Source of the DNA: Nocardioides ferulae
GTDB lineage: Bacteria > Actinomycetota > Actinomycetes > Propionibacteriales > Nocardioidaceae
Length of the DNA stretch: 64,000 bases
NCBI RefSeq assembly: GCF_003660455.1
Contig: NZ_QZVR01000007.1
Coordinates: 215,360-279,359, forward strand
Direction: 5' to 3'
The position numbers were made by a program, and so were the translations under genes. The first letter of the stretch is position 1; the number at the start of each line of letters is the position of its first letter. The notes under the pieces were generated by a model, which saw only the letters and a list, made by a program, of their open reading frames with translations, was not told the DNA's origin and searched no databases. This document shows positions 43,001 to 51,932 of this stretch, piece by piece.

Positions 43001-43833
43001 TGGACCTGGTGGAGGTCACCGACCACCGGTGGGCCCGCACCCGCGCCGACCTGCGGCTGGCACCCGGCGAGCGGCTCCTCGGCGGCGGCACCTGGCTGTT
43101 CTCCGAGCCCCAGCCGGGCACCACCGGACTGGTCGACCTGACCACGATGGAGTGGCCGGCCTGGGAGGCGCTGCCAGGCGGCGGCCTTCGGATCGCCGCC
43201 ACCTGCACCATCGAGGAGTTGCAGGCCGTCCCCGGCGCCGTGCTGGGCGGCGCCGCCCGCGTCGTCCACGCCTGCGCCGACGCGCTGCTGATGTCGTTCA
43301 AGGTGGCGGCCTGGGCCACCGTCGGCGGCAACCTGTGCCTGGCACTGCCCGCCGCCGCGATGGTCTCGCTCACCGCCGGCCTCGGCGGCGAGGTCGTCGT
43401 CTGGACCCCCGACGGCGGGGAGCGCCGGGAGCCGGTCGCCTCGTTCGTCACCGGCCCGGGCAGCACCACGCTGGCGCCCGGCGAGGTGCTGCGCGCCGTG
43501 GACCTGCCCGCCGCGGCCCTGGCTGCCCGCACCGCGTTCCGGCGTACCTCCCTGGCCCGGCTGGGGCGCTCGGCGGCGGTCGTGGTCGGCCGGGCGAATG
43601 CAGCCGGCACCACGCTCACGCTCACCGCCGCCACCCCCCGGCCGGTCGTGCTCGCCTTCCCGGGCACGCCGCCGTGGGTCGAGGTCGACGAGGCGGTGCG
43701 CGCGATCACCGACTGGTACGCCGACCCGCACGGCGCGCCGGACTGGCGCCGCGCGATGACCCGCCGGCTGGCCGCCGAAGTGCTCGCCGAGCTCGGTGAC
43801 GTGACCCCGCCGTGGACGGGAGGGACGGCATGA
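43000..43833 (+). CDS. Xanthine dehydrogenase FAD-binding subunit
   Basis: 277 residues, CoxM-like FAD domain. GERLLGGGTWLFSEPQ and AAWATVGGNLCLALPAAAM are the FAD-binding stretches. It transfers electrons from the iron-sulphur clusters to NAD. It lies directly before the catalytic chain with a 4-nt overlap. The two genes together encode all three redox domains of xanthine dehydrogenase. Confidence 0.9.
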   Translation: MDLVEVTDHRWARTRADLRLAPGERLLGGGTWLFSEPQPGTTGLVDLTTMEWPAWEALPGGGLRIAATCTIEELQAVPGAVLGGAARVVHACADALLMSFKVAAWATVGGNLCLALPAAAMVSLTAGLGGEVVVWTPDGGERREPVASFVTGPGSTTLAPGEVLRAVDLPAAALAARTAFRRTSLARLGRSAAVVVGRANAAGTTLTLTAATPRPVVLAFPGTPPWVEVDEAVRAITDWYADPHGAPDWRRAMTRRLAAEVLAELGDVTPPWTGGTA

Positions 43834-46580
43834 GCGTGGTTGTCAACGGTCTGGCACAGCCCGAGGCACCGCGGCCCGGGCAGTGCCTGCGCGGCTACCT
43901 GCGCGAGCAGGGCCACCAGGCGGTGAAGAAGGGCTGCGACGCCGGCGACTGCGGGGCCTGCTCGGTGCTGCTCGACGGCCGGCCCGTGCACTCCTGCCTG
44001 GTCCCCGCGGTGCGGGCCGAGGGCCGCGAGGTCACCACGGCGGCCGGGCTCGGCACCCCCGACGACCTGCACCCCGTGCAGCGCCGGTTCGCCGAGGCTG
44101 CCGGTTTCCAGTGCGGGTTCTGCACCGCCGGGTTCGTGGTCACCGCGGCCGGGATCGGGTGTGGTGGCGGTGGCTGCGACCGTCACGACCTCGACCGGCG
44201 GTTCAAGGGCAACCTGTGCCGCTGCACCGGCTACCGGTCGGTGCGCGACGCGCTGACCGGAGTCGCCAACGTGGAGCAGCTGGGCGGGTTCGGCCGCTCC
44301 ACGCCCGCCCCGGCCGGTCGCCGCGTGGTCACCGGCCGCGAGCCCTACACCCTCGACATCGACGGCGACGTCGAGCACCCGGGCCTGCCGGTGCGGCACG
44401 TGAAGCTGCTGCGCAGCCCGCATGCCCACGCGCGGATCGTGCGCGTCGACACCACCCGGGCGGAGGCGCTGCCCGGAGTGCGGCTGGTGCTCACCCACCG
44501 CGACTCCCCCGACGTGCTCTACTCCACCGCCCGGCACGAGAGCCGCCTCGACGACCCCGACGACACCCGCCTGTTCGACGATGTGGTGCGGTTCCACGGC
44601 CAGCGGGTCGCCGCCGTGGTGGCCGACGACGCCGCCACCGCGGAGCGGGCGGTGGCGCTGATCGAGGTCGACTACGAGCCGCTGCCCGCGGTCTTCGACC
44701 CCGCCCTGGCCCGGCTGCCCGGCGCCCCGGCGCTACACGCCGACAAGGACCCCACGGCGTCCCGGATCGCCGACCCGGCCCGCAACCTGGTCGCGGCCAC
44801 CCACGGCGAGGTCGGCGACGTGGCCGCCGGCCTGGCCGCCGCGGCCGCCCGGGTGCGCGGCACCTGGACCACGCCGCGGATCACCCACGGCGCACTGGAG
44901 ACCCACGGCGCCCGGGCCTGGGTCGACGCCGACGGCCGGCTGGTGGTGCGCACCAGCACCCAGGTGCCCTACCTGGTCCGCGACGAGCTGGCCCACCTGT
45001 TCGGCCTCGGCCCCGGCCGGGTGCGCGTAATCGCCGCCCGGGTCGGCGGCGGGTTCGGCGGCAAGCAGGAGCTGCTCGTCGAGGACGTCGTCGCGCTCGC
45101 CACGCTGCGGCTCGCCGAGGCGGGCGAGCCGGCCGCGGTGCAGCTGGAGCTGACCCGCGAGGAGCAGTTCACCGCGGTGCCCTGCCGCCACCCGATGCGG
45201 GTCGCCGTCGAGGTCGGCGCCGACGCCGACGGCGTGCTGACCGCACTGCACGTCGACGTGCTCAGCGACACCGGCGCCTACGGCAACCACGGCCCGGGGG
45301 TGATGTTCCACGGCGTGCACGAGTCGGTCGCGGTCTACCGCTGCGCCAACAAGCGGGTCGACGCCGAGGCGGTCTACACCAACAACCTGCCCTCGGGCGC
45401 GTTCCGCGGCTACGGGCTGGGCCAGGTCGTCTTCGCCATCGAGTCCGCCCTCGACGAGCTGGCCCGCGACCTCGGCCTCTCGGCGTACGAGCTGCGGCGG
45501 CGCAACGTCGTCGTGCCCGGCGACGAGTTCGTGGTCAACGGCCCCGCCGGCACCGACCTCGAGTTCGGCTCCTACGGGCTCGACCAGTGCCTCGACCTCG
45601 TGGAGCGGGCCCTGGCCCGCGACGCCGGCGACCCGGCGCCGGCCGGCTGGGCGGTCGGTGAGGGCATGGCGCTGTCGATGATCGCGACGATCCCGCCCCG
45701 CGGGCACCACGCCGCGGCGTCGGTGACGCTCGCTCCCGACGGCGCGGTGACGGTGCGGGCCGGCACCGCCGAGTTCGGCAACGGCACCGCCACCGTGCAC
45801 GTGCAGCTGGTCGCCGAGGAGCTCGGCTGCGCACCCGACCGGGTGACGCTGCTGGCCTCCGACACCGACCGGTCCGGCTACGACAGCGGCGCGTTCGGCT
45901 CCACCGGGTCCGTGGTCGCCGGCGTCGCCGTGGCCGCCGCGGCCCGTGCGGTGCGCGAGCGGCTGCTCGAGCTCGCCGGCGGCGGGGTCCCCACCTCCGA
46001 CGGCGTACGCCGTCCCGACGGGTCGCTGGTCCGCTTCGCGGAGCTGCTCGAGGCGCCACTCACCGCGGACGGCAGCCACGACGGCCGGCGCCGGTCGGTG
46101 GCGTTCAACGTGCACGGCGTCCGGGTGGCGGTCGACCGCGGCACCGGCGAGGTGCGGGTGCTGCGCTCGGTGCAGGCGGTCGACGCGGGCGTCGTGATCA
46201 ACCCCGAGCAGCTGCGCGGCCAGGTGGAGGGCGGCGTCGGCCAGGCCCTCGGCAGTGCGCTGCTGGAGGAGATGCTGGTCGCCGACGGCGAGGTGCTGAC
46301 CCGTGGCTTCCGCGGCTACCGGATGCCGCAGCTGGCGGACCTGCCGGTGACCGAGGTGCTGTTCGCCGACACCGTCGACGCGCTCGGCCCGCGCGGCGCG
46401 AAGTCGATGAGCGAGGCGCCGTTCAACCCGGTCGCGCCCGCGGTCGCCAACGCGGTCCGCGACGCGATCGGCGTGCGGCCGCACAAGCTGCCGATGACCC
46501 GAGACCGCGTGTGGCGGCTCGTCCACGATTCCGGACTCTCGCCCCTCTCCCCCGCCTCACGCCTGCTGGAGGACGCATGA
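43830..46580 (+). CDS. Xanthine dehydrogenase: fused iron-sulphur and molybdopterin chain
   Basis: 916 residues. Residues 1-155 hold two 2Fe-2S clusters (GCDAGDCGACSVLLDG and CGFCTAGF with NLCRCTGYRS). Residues 165-916 are the molybdenum domain with VGGGFGGKQELLVEDV, the substrate-binding GAFRGYGLGQ, and GAKSMSEAPFNPVAPA carrying the catalytic Glu. It oxidises hypoxanthine and xanthine to urate. The 2Fe-2S/Mo fusion with a separate FAD protein is an uncommon gene order. No xdhC maturation gene is in the window. Confidence 0.93.
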   Translation: MSVVVNGLAQPEAPRPGQCLRGYLREQGHQAVKKGCDAGDCGACSVLLDGRPVHSCLVPAVRAEGREVTTAAGLGTPDDLHPVQRRFAEAAGFQCGFCTAGFVVTAAGIGCGGGGCDRHDLDRRFKGNLCRCTGYRSVRDALTGVANVEQLGGFGRSTPAPAGRRVVTGREPYTLDIDGDVEHPGLPVRHVKLLRSPHAHARIVRVDTTRAEALPGVRLVLTHRDSPDVLYSTARHESRLDDPDDTRLFDDVVRFHGQRVAAVVADDAATAERAVALIEVDYEPLPAVFDPALARLPGAPALHADKDPTASRIADPARNLVAATHGEVGDVAAGLAAAAARVRGTWTTPRITHGALETHGARAWVDADGRLVVRTSTQVPYLVRDELAHLFGLGPGRVRVIAARVGGGFGGKQELLVEDVVALATLRLAEAGEPAAVQLELTREEQFTAVPCRHPMRVAVEVGADADGVLTALHVDVLSDTGAYGNHGPGVMFHGVHESVAVYRCANKRVDAEAVYTNNLPSGAFRGYGLGQVVFAIESALDELARDLGLSAYELRRRNVVVPGDEFVVNGPAGTDLEFGSYGLDQCLDLVERALARDAGDPAPAGWAVGEGMALSMIATIPPRGHHAAASVTLAPDGAVTVRAGTAEFGNGTATVHVQLVAEELGCAPDRVTLLASDTDRSGYDSGAFGSTGSVVAGVAVAAAARAVRERLLELAGGGVPTSDGVRRPDGSLVRFAELLEAPLTADGSHDGRRRSVAFNVHGVRVAVDRGTGEVRVLRSVQAVDAGVVINPEQLRGQVEGGVGQALGSALLEEMLVADGEVLTRGFRGYRMPQLADLPVTEVLFADTVDALGPRGAKSMSEAPFNPVAPAVANAVRDAIGVRPHKLPMTRDRVWRLVHDSGLSPLSPASRLLEDA

Positions 46581-47086
46581 CCACCATCCCCACGCCTCGC
46601 CCCTCCGGCAGCGCCACGGAGGCCGATCGGCTCTGGCTGGGCCACGCGGTCGAGCTGGCGGTCGCGAACGTCGCCGCGGGCGGCGGCCCCTTCGGGGCGG
46701 TGATCGTCCGCGACGGACGCCTCCTCGCCACCGGCCAGAACCGGGTCACCCGCGACCTCGACCCCACCGCGCACGCCGAGGTGTCGGCGATCCGCGCCGC
46801 CTGCCGCGAGGTCGGCGACTTCGCGCTCACCGGCTGCACGCTCTACACCTCCTGCGAGCCGTGCCCGATGTGCGTCGCCGCCTCGCTGTGGTCGCGCGTG
46901 GACCGGGTGGTCTTCGCGGCCGACCGCCACGACGCCGCGCGCGGCGGCTTCGACGACCTCGCCTTCTACGAGCTGCTCGGCGCCGACCCCACGACCTGGC
47001 CGACGCCCGTCGTCCCCGCTGCGCACCCGGCGGCGACCGCCCCGTTCGAGGCCTGGCTCGGCAAGGGCGACCGCACCCACTACTGA
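46577..47086 (+). CDS. guaD: Guanine deaminase (copy 2)
   Basis: 169 residues, the CDA-fold enzyme converting guanine to xanthine. Zinc motifs: PTAHAEVSAI and SCEPCPMCVAA, with GGGPFGAVIVRDGRLLATGQ nearby and ending THY. It overlaps the xanthine dehydrogenase stop by 4 nt, so its product xanthine goes straight to the neighbour enzyme. A paralogue of very similar sequence is at 31667. Confidence 0.93.
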   Translation: MTTIPTPRPSGSATEADRLWLGHAVELAVANVAAGGGPFGAVIVRDGRLLATGQNRVTRDLDPTAHAEVSAIRAACREVGDFALTGCTLYTSCEPCPMCVAASLWSRVDRVVFAADRHDAARGGFDDLAFYELLGADPTTWPTPVVPAAHPAATAPFEAWLGKGDRTHY

Positions 47087-47090
47087 ACTG

Positions 47091-47108
47091 CCGGTCTGCA
47101 ACGACCGG
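47091..47108 (+). terminator. Hairpin after guaD
   Basis: CCGGTC-TGCAAC-GACCGG starting 5 bp after the stop; weak to moderate terminator. Confidence 0.5.
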
Positions 47109-47128
47109 AACGCGACCGGCTGTCATCT

Positions 47129-47194
47129 GCAACGAGCGTTTTAACCACCGCGAAACGCGACCAGCGAGGCCCCGCAACAGCGGCTCCCTAGCGT
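47129..47194 (+). promoter_or_regulatory. Two purine-island boxes and -10 upstream of the ABC transporter operon
   Basis: GCAAC-GAGC-GTTTT at 47129-47142 and GCAAC-AGCG-GCTCC at 47174-47187. The latter is followed after 1 nt by TAGCGT (47189-47194), the same spacing as at 33706 and 39618. The start codon is 83 nt downstream with GGGAGAG. Confidence 0.5.
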
Positions 47195-47277
47195 CCCTCA
47201 CGACTCGGGTCACCACTCACGACAGACCCCCGGGCAGGTCGACAGAACGGCCGCCCACGATCAGGGAGAGACACACC

Positions 47278-48378
47278 ATGAGCCAGCTGCCGACGCCCCC
47301 CGGCGCCCGCCCCCGACCCACCCGGCGCGCCCGCCGCGGCCTGCGCATCACCGCCCTCCTCGCCGTGGCCGCGCTGGGCCTGGCCGCCTGCGGCTCCGAC
47401 GACGAGGAGGCCGAGGCCGCCGGCGGAGACGGTGCCGGGGACTTCGGCGCGATCACCCTCCAGCTGTCGTGGATCAAGAACGCCGAGTTCGCCGGCGAGT
47501 TCATGGCCGACACCAACGGCCACTACACCGACGTCGGCTTCAGCGCGGTCACCATGGACCCCGGCCCGGGCGCCATCGAGACGCTGGTGGCCACCGAGGA
47601 CGCCGACTTCGGCCTCAGCAACGCGGTCTCGACCGCACAGGTGATCGCCGAGGAGGACGCGCCGCTGAAGATCGTCGGCACGAAGTTCCAGAAGAACCCG
47701 TTCACGATCCTCTCGCTCGCCGACGGCGGCGACATCGCCACCCCCGAGGACCTGGTCGGCAAGAAGATCGGCGTCCAGGCCGGCGGCAACGAGACCCTCT
47801 TCGACGCGCTGCTCGAGGTGAACGGCATCGACCCGGCCGACGTCGAGAAGGTGCCGGTCGAGTACGACCCCGCCCCGCTCATCGACGGCGAGGTCGACGG
47901 CTTCCTGGCCTACATCACCAACGAGTCGATCACCGTGCAGGCCGAGGGCTACGAGGTCACCAACCTGCCCTTCGCCGACAACGGCCTGCCGTTCGTGGCC
48001 GAGTCGGTGATCACCACCGAGCGGATGATCGAGGAGGAGCCGGAGAAGGTGAAGGCCTTCCTGGAGGCGGAGATCCGCGGCTGGCAGGACGCGATCGCCG
48101 ACCCCGAGGAGGGCGCCCGGCTCGCGGTCGAGGAGTACGGCAAGGACCTCAAGCTCGACATGGAGAAGGAGGTCGAGCAGTCCGAGGTGCAGATGGGGCT
48201 GATCGTCACCCCCGAGGTCGAGGCCAACGGCCTGTTCACGATCACCGACGAGCTCGTCGACCAGTGCCTGAGCACGCTGGCCGCCGCCGGCATCGAGATC
48301 GAGGCCGACGAGCTCTTCGACCTCTCGCTGCTCGACGAGCTGCTCGAGGAGAAGCCCGAGCTCACCGAGCTGCCGTGA
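47278..48378 (+). CDS. NMT1/THI5-like ABC substrate-binding lipoprotein
   Basis: 366 residues. A long basic N-terminus then a hydrophobic stretch and lipobox LAAC (Cys near 38): a lipid-anchored binding protein. The mature part has [31 protein letters not shown] and [19 protein letters not shown], the THI5/NMT1 fold used for pyrimidine, taurine or nucleobase-type ligands. The partners are the ATPase and permeases that follow. Position in the purine island suggests a purine-like ligand. Confidence 0.88.
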   Translation: MSQLPTPPGARPRPTRRARRGLRITALLAVAALGLAACGSDDEEAEAAGGDGAGDFGAITLQLSWIKNAEFAGEFMADTNGHYTDVGFSAVTMDPGPGAIETLVATEDADFGLSNAVSTAQVIAEEDAPLKIVGTKFQKNPFTILSLADGGDIATPEDLVGKKIGVQAGGNETLFDALLEVNGIDPADVEKVPVEYDPAPLIDGEVDGFLAYITNESITVQAEGYEVTNLPFADNGLPFVAESVITTERMIEEEPEKVKAFLEAEIRGWQDAIADPEEGARLAVEEYGKDLKLDMEKEVEQSEVQMGLIVTPEVEANGLFTITDELVDQCLSTLAAAGIEIEADELFDLSLLDELLEEKPELTELP

Positions 48379-49217
48379 TGACACAGACCCACCACCTCGG
48401 TGCCGGAGGAGCACAGGCCGGCTCCTCCGGCACCGGGGTGCGCCTCGAGGGCCTCACCAAGACCTTCCGGGTCGGCCGCCGCAGCGTCACCGCCCTCCAG
48501 GACGCCTCGCTGTTCACCGACAAGGGCAGCTTCCTGTCCCTGCTCGGCCCCTCGGGCTGCGGCAAGTCCACGATCCTGCGCATCCTGGCCGGGCTGGAGA
48601 CGCCGACCTCCGGCACGGCGCTGGTCGAGGGGCGTACGCCGCTCGAGCTGCGCCGCGAGCACGGCCTCGGCATCGCCTTCCAGGACTCCGCGCTGCTGCC
48701 GTGGCGCTCGGTGGTCTCCAACATCCGGCTCCCGTTCGAGGTGTCGGGGCAGAAGCCGGACGAGGCGCTGGTCGCAGAGCTGGTCCGGCTGGTGGGCCTG
48801 GAGGGGTTCGAGAACGCCAAGCCGGCCCAGCTCTCCGGCGGCATGCGGCAACGGGTCTCGATCGCCCGATCGCTGGTGGTCAAGCCGTCGGTGCTGCTGC
48901 TCGACGAGCCGTTCGGTGCCCTCGACGACATGACCCGGCAGCGGCTCAACGTCGAACTGCTGCGCATCTGGACCGAGAAGCCCGCCACCACGCTGATGGT
49001 CACCCACGGCATCTCGGAGGCGATCTTCCTCTCCGACCAGGTGGCGGTGATGAGCCCTCGGCCGGGCCGGGTCGTCGAGGTGATCGACGTGGACCTGCCC
49101 CGGCCGCGGCTGCCCGAGGTGATGCGCACCCCTGAGTTCCACGCGCTGCACGACCGCGCCTCCGAGCTGCTCTTCGGCGGCGGTGGCAGCGGCGCCGCTG
49201 ACGGCGGACCGTCATGA
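48378..49217 (+). CDS. ABC transporter ATP-binding protein (SsuB/TauB-like)
   Basis: 279 residues. Walker [11 protein letters not shown]-loop [11 protein letters not shown], signature [15 protein letters not shown], Walker [14 protein letters not shown], and the switch His in [12 protein letters not shown]. The start overlaps the binding-protein stop (TGATG). It energises the two downstream permeases. The family normally imports nitrate, sulphonates, taurine or hydroxymethylpyrimidine. Confidence 0.94.
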   Translation: MTQTHHLGAGGAQAGSSGTGVRLEGLTKTFRVGRRSVTALQDASLFTDKGSFLSLLGPSGCGKSTILRILAGLETPTSGTALVEGRTPLELRREHGLGIAFQDSALLPWRSVVSNIRLPFEVSGQKPDEALVAELVRLVGLEGFENAKPAQLSGGMRQRVSIARSLVVKPSVLLLDEPFGALDDMTRQRLNVELLRIWTEKPATTLMVTHGISEAIFLSDQVAVMSPRPGRVVEVIDVDLPRPRLPEVMRTPEFHALHDRASELLFGGGGSGAADGGPS

Positions 49218-50014
49218 GGCCCCGTCTGCTCCCGGGCGCCGCGACGCTCCGCTCCCTGGGCACCGGCGCCCTGGGGCTGCTCGGCCTGGTCGCGCTGTGG
49301 TGGGCGGCGGCGCTGACCGTGCTCTCCGGAGCGCGGGTGCCCACCCCCGACGGGGTCGTCTCGTCGGCGATCGACGACGGCTGGTCGTTCTACTCGCTGC
49401 ACTTCGCGATGACCCTGCAGGAGGCGGCGGTCGGCTTCGGCTACGGCACCGGGGCGGCGGTCCTCCTCGCCTCGGTGGTGCTGCTCCTCCCGGCCGCCGA
49501 GCAGCTGATCATGCAGGTCGCCGTCGTCACCTACTGCGTGCCGCTGGTCGCGATCGCACCGGTGCTGTTCATCGTGATCGGCAACCCCGACGAGGGCCAG
49601 CGCTCCGGCACCGCCACCGCGCTCGCGGCCCTGTCGGTGTTCTTCACCACCGTGGTCGGCACCGTGCTCGGCCTGCGCTCGGCCGACCGGGCCAGCCTCG
49701 ACGTGGTCAGCGTGTTCGGCGGCGGCCGGCTGCGCCAACTGGTCACCGTGCAGCTGGTCGCGGCGCTGCCCTCGCTGCTGGCGGCGCTGCGGATCGGTGC
49801 GCCGGCCGCGTTCTTGGGCGCGATCCTCGGCGAGTACGTCGGCGGGGTGCAGCGCGGGGTCGCCCTGGTGCTGAAGATCGCCCAGCAGAACGTCGACGTC
49901 GAGCAGGCCTGGGCGGTCGGCATCGGCTGTGCGCTGGTCGCCGGATTCTTCTACGGACTGTTCGGCCTGGTGGCCCGCGTGGTGACGCCGTGGTCGAAGG
50001 GGGCGGTGGCATGA
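49214..50014 (+). CDS. ABC transporter permease 1
   Basis: 266 residues with about six membrane helices. The BPD_transp_1 coupling motif is seen as [20 protein letters not shown], then [20 protein letters not shown]. It overlaps the ATPase gene and the second permease by 4 nt each. A heteromeric permease pair is unusual for this family, which often has a single homodimeric permease. Confidence 0.9.
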   Translation: MRPRLLPGAATLRSLGTGALGLLGLVALWWAAALTVLSGARVPTPDGVVSSAIDDGWSFYSLHFAMTLQEAAVGFGYGTGAAVLLASVVLLLPAAEQLIMQVAVVTYCVPLVAIAPVLFIVIGNPDEGQRSGTATALAALSVFFTTVVGTVLGLRSADRASLDVVSVFGGGRLRQLVTVQLVAALPSLLAALRIGAPAAFLGAILGEYVGGVQRGVALVLKIAQQNVDVEQAWAVGIGCALVAGFFYGLFGLVARVVTPWSKGAVA

Positions 50015-50868
50015 GCACGCCGTCCGACCTGCTGAGCGGGGGTCTCGGCAAGCTCGACCACCGGGGCAGCCACGCGCTGATCGGCGCGGTGCTGCGCGCG
50101 GTCGGCACGATGGCGCTGGTGCTCGCGGTGGTGCTGCTGCTGTGGGTCGCCGGGCTGCGGCTCTTCGACGTGTCCGACTATGTCGGCAAGGGCCCGGCCG
50201 ACGTGTGGGCCAGTCTGGTGACCGACGAGGACGCCGGCGAGCTGCGCGCGGAGATCTGGCCGCTGCTGGGCAAGACGCTCCTCGACGCCGGAGTCGGGTT
50301 CCTCGCCGGGATGACCGCCGCGGTGGTGCTGGCGGCGCTCGTGGTGCGCTACCGGGTGCTGGAGAGCACGGTGATGCCGGTGGCGCTGGTGCTGCAGACC
50401 GTGCCGCTGATCGCGCTGGCGCCGATCCTGATCCTGCTGGTGGGACGCGGCTACGCGATCGTCGCGATCATGAGCGCGATCGTGGTGCTCTTCCCGGCAC
50501 TGGTGAACATCTCGCTCGGGCTGCGCTCGGTCAGCCCCCAGATGCGCGACCTCGTGCTCGTCTACGGCGGGTCGCCCACCACGGTGCTGCGCCGGGTCGC
50601 GTTCCCGTCCGCGCTGCCGGCGCTGTTCGCGTCGGTCCGGATCGCGGTGCCGGGGGCGATGACCGGCGCGCTGCTGGCCGAGTGGCTGGCCACCGGCAAG
50701 GGCATCGGGTACGCCGTGGTGTCGGCCGCGGGGCGGTCGCAGAACGCCAAGGTGTGGGCCCTGGTCGTGGTGGTCACGCTCACCGCGCTGCTGCTCTACC
50801 TCGCCGCCCAGCTGCTCGAGGCGGTCGTGCTGAACCGGTTCGCGCAGGCTCCGGGGCGGTCCTCGTGA
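50011..50868 (+). CDS. ABC transporter permease 2 with repeat-derived N-terminus
   Basis: 285 residues, six or so helices. The coupling region is YGGSPTTVLRRVAFPSALPA with RIAVPGAMTGALLAEWLATG. Residues 10-19 (GGLGKLDHRG) come from an interspersed repeat copy that sits in the cytosolic N-terminal tail, where it should be harmless. It overlaps both neighbours. Confidence 0.9.
   Translation: MSTPSDLLSGGLGKLDHRGSHALIGAVLRAVGTMALVLAVVLLLWVAGLRLFDVSDYVGKGPADVWASLVTDEDAGELRAEIWPLLGKTLLDAGVGFLAGMTAAVVLAALVVRYRVLESTVMPVALVLQTVPLIALAPILILLVGRGYAIVAIMSAIVVLFPALVNISLGLRSVSPQMRDLVLVYGGSPTTVLRRVAFPSALPALFASVRIAVPGAMTGALLAEWLATGKGIGYAVVSAAGRSQNAKVWALVVVVTLTALLLYLAAQLLEAVVLNRFAQAPGRSS
50041..50062. repeat. 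Interspersed repeat copy in frame in permease 2
   Basis: GGTCTCGGCAAGCTCGACCA plus CC, coding GLGKLDH and the base after it. Identical to the copy at 23874 over 22 bp. Confidence 0.92.
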
Positions 50869-51932
50869 CCTCGGTCGACGCGATGGTCGCGGCGCTCCCC
50901 AAGGTCAGCCTGCACTGCCACCTGATCGGTTCGGTCGCTCCGGCCACCGTGCTCGACCTGGCCGCCAAGCACGGCGTCCGGCTGGGCCGCACCGCCGAGG
51001 AGCTCTACGACCACGGCAGCTACGAGGACCTCGGCGAGTTCCTTCGGGTGCTCGACGTGGTCGGCTCGCTGATCCGCGACGCCGACGACTTCCACCGGGT
51101 CGCCTACGAGTCGCTCACCGACGGCGGCGCCGCGCACGGCGTGCTCTACCGCGAGATCCAGCTCAGCCCGCCCGGCCACCCCGGCGTGCCCTATCCGACA
51201 CTGCTCGAGGGCGTGCTCGCCGGCGTCCGCGACGCGGAGGCCGACAGCGACATCCGCGCCAACCTGGTCGTCGGGATCTGCCGGGAGCGGTCCGGGGCCG
51301 AGGCCGTCGACCTGGTCGAGACCGTCGCGGCCCACCGCAAGGGGACCGACGGCGAGCGGGTGCTCGGCATCGGGCTCGACTACGCAGAGGTGAAGGGCCC
51401 GCCGGGGCTGTTCGTCGAGGCCTTCCGGCTCGCCGCCCGGCACGGTCTGCAGCGCACCGCGCACTCCGAGTCGGGCCCGCCGGCGCACGTGCTCACGCTG
51501 CTCGACGAGCTCGGGTGCAGCCGCGTCGACCACGGCTACCACGTCGTCGACGACCCCGACATCACGACGCGCTGCGTGGCCGAGCAGGTGCCGTTCGTGT
51601 GCACCCCGGTCAGCTCCGACATCGGCCGCTACTCCGGCAGCGGCGACGGCACCCACCGTCGCATCGCCGAGATGGTCGACGCCGGGCTGCGCGTGTGCAT
51701 CGACTCCGACGACCCGCCGATGTTCGGCACCGACCCGAGCCACGACTTCCGGGTGCTGGCCCAGGCACTGGGCTACCGCCGCGACCAGCTGGCCGCGTTC
51801 ACGCTGAACGCGGTCGACGCCTGCTGGCTCGACGACAGCGAGAAGGCCGCGCTGCGGGCGCGCGTCGAGGCGCTCGTCGCCGTGACCCCAGACGTCCCAT
51901 CCGCCCCGAGCCCCGAGGAGGGCCCCCGATGA
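50865..51932 (+). CDS. Adenosine deaminase family protein
   Basis: 355 residues, TIM-barrel metallo-deaminase. Ligands: LHCHLIGS (HxH), the His in RTAHSESGP, the catalytic and metal residues in CSRVDHGYHV and IDSDDPPMFGTD. It removes an amino group from an adenosine- or adenine-like purine. The HLIGS in place of HLEGS/HLDGS and unusual spacing mean the exact substrate is open. The GTG start overlaps the permease stop. Confidence 0.88.
   Translation: MTSVDAMVAALPKVSLHCHLIGSVAPATVLDLAAKHGVRLGRTAEELYDHGSYEDLGEFLRVLDVVGSLIRDADDFHRVAYESLTDGGAAHGVLYREIQLSPPGHPGVPYPTLLEGVLAGVRDAEADSDIRANLVVGICRERSGAEAVDLVETVAAHRKGTDGERVLGIGLDYAEVKGPPGLFVEAFRLAARHGLQRTAHSESGPPAHVLTLLDELGCSRVDHGYHVVDDPDITTRCVAEQVPFVCTPVSSDIGRYSGSGDGTHRRIAEMVDAGLRVCIDSDDPPMFGTDPSHDFRVLAQALGYRRDQLAAFTLNAVDACWLDDSEKAALRARVEALVAVTPDVPSAPSPEEGPR

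Noticed and set aside
47098..47111. Another purine box (GCAAC-GACC-GGAAC)
   Set aside because: Right half does not fit the consensus and it coincides with the guaD terminator hairpin.
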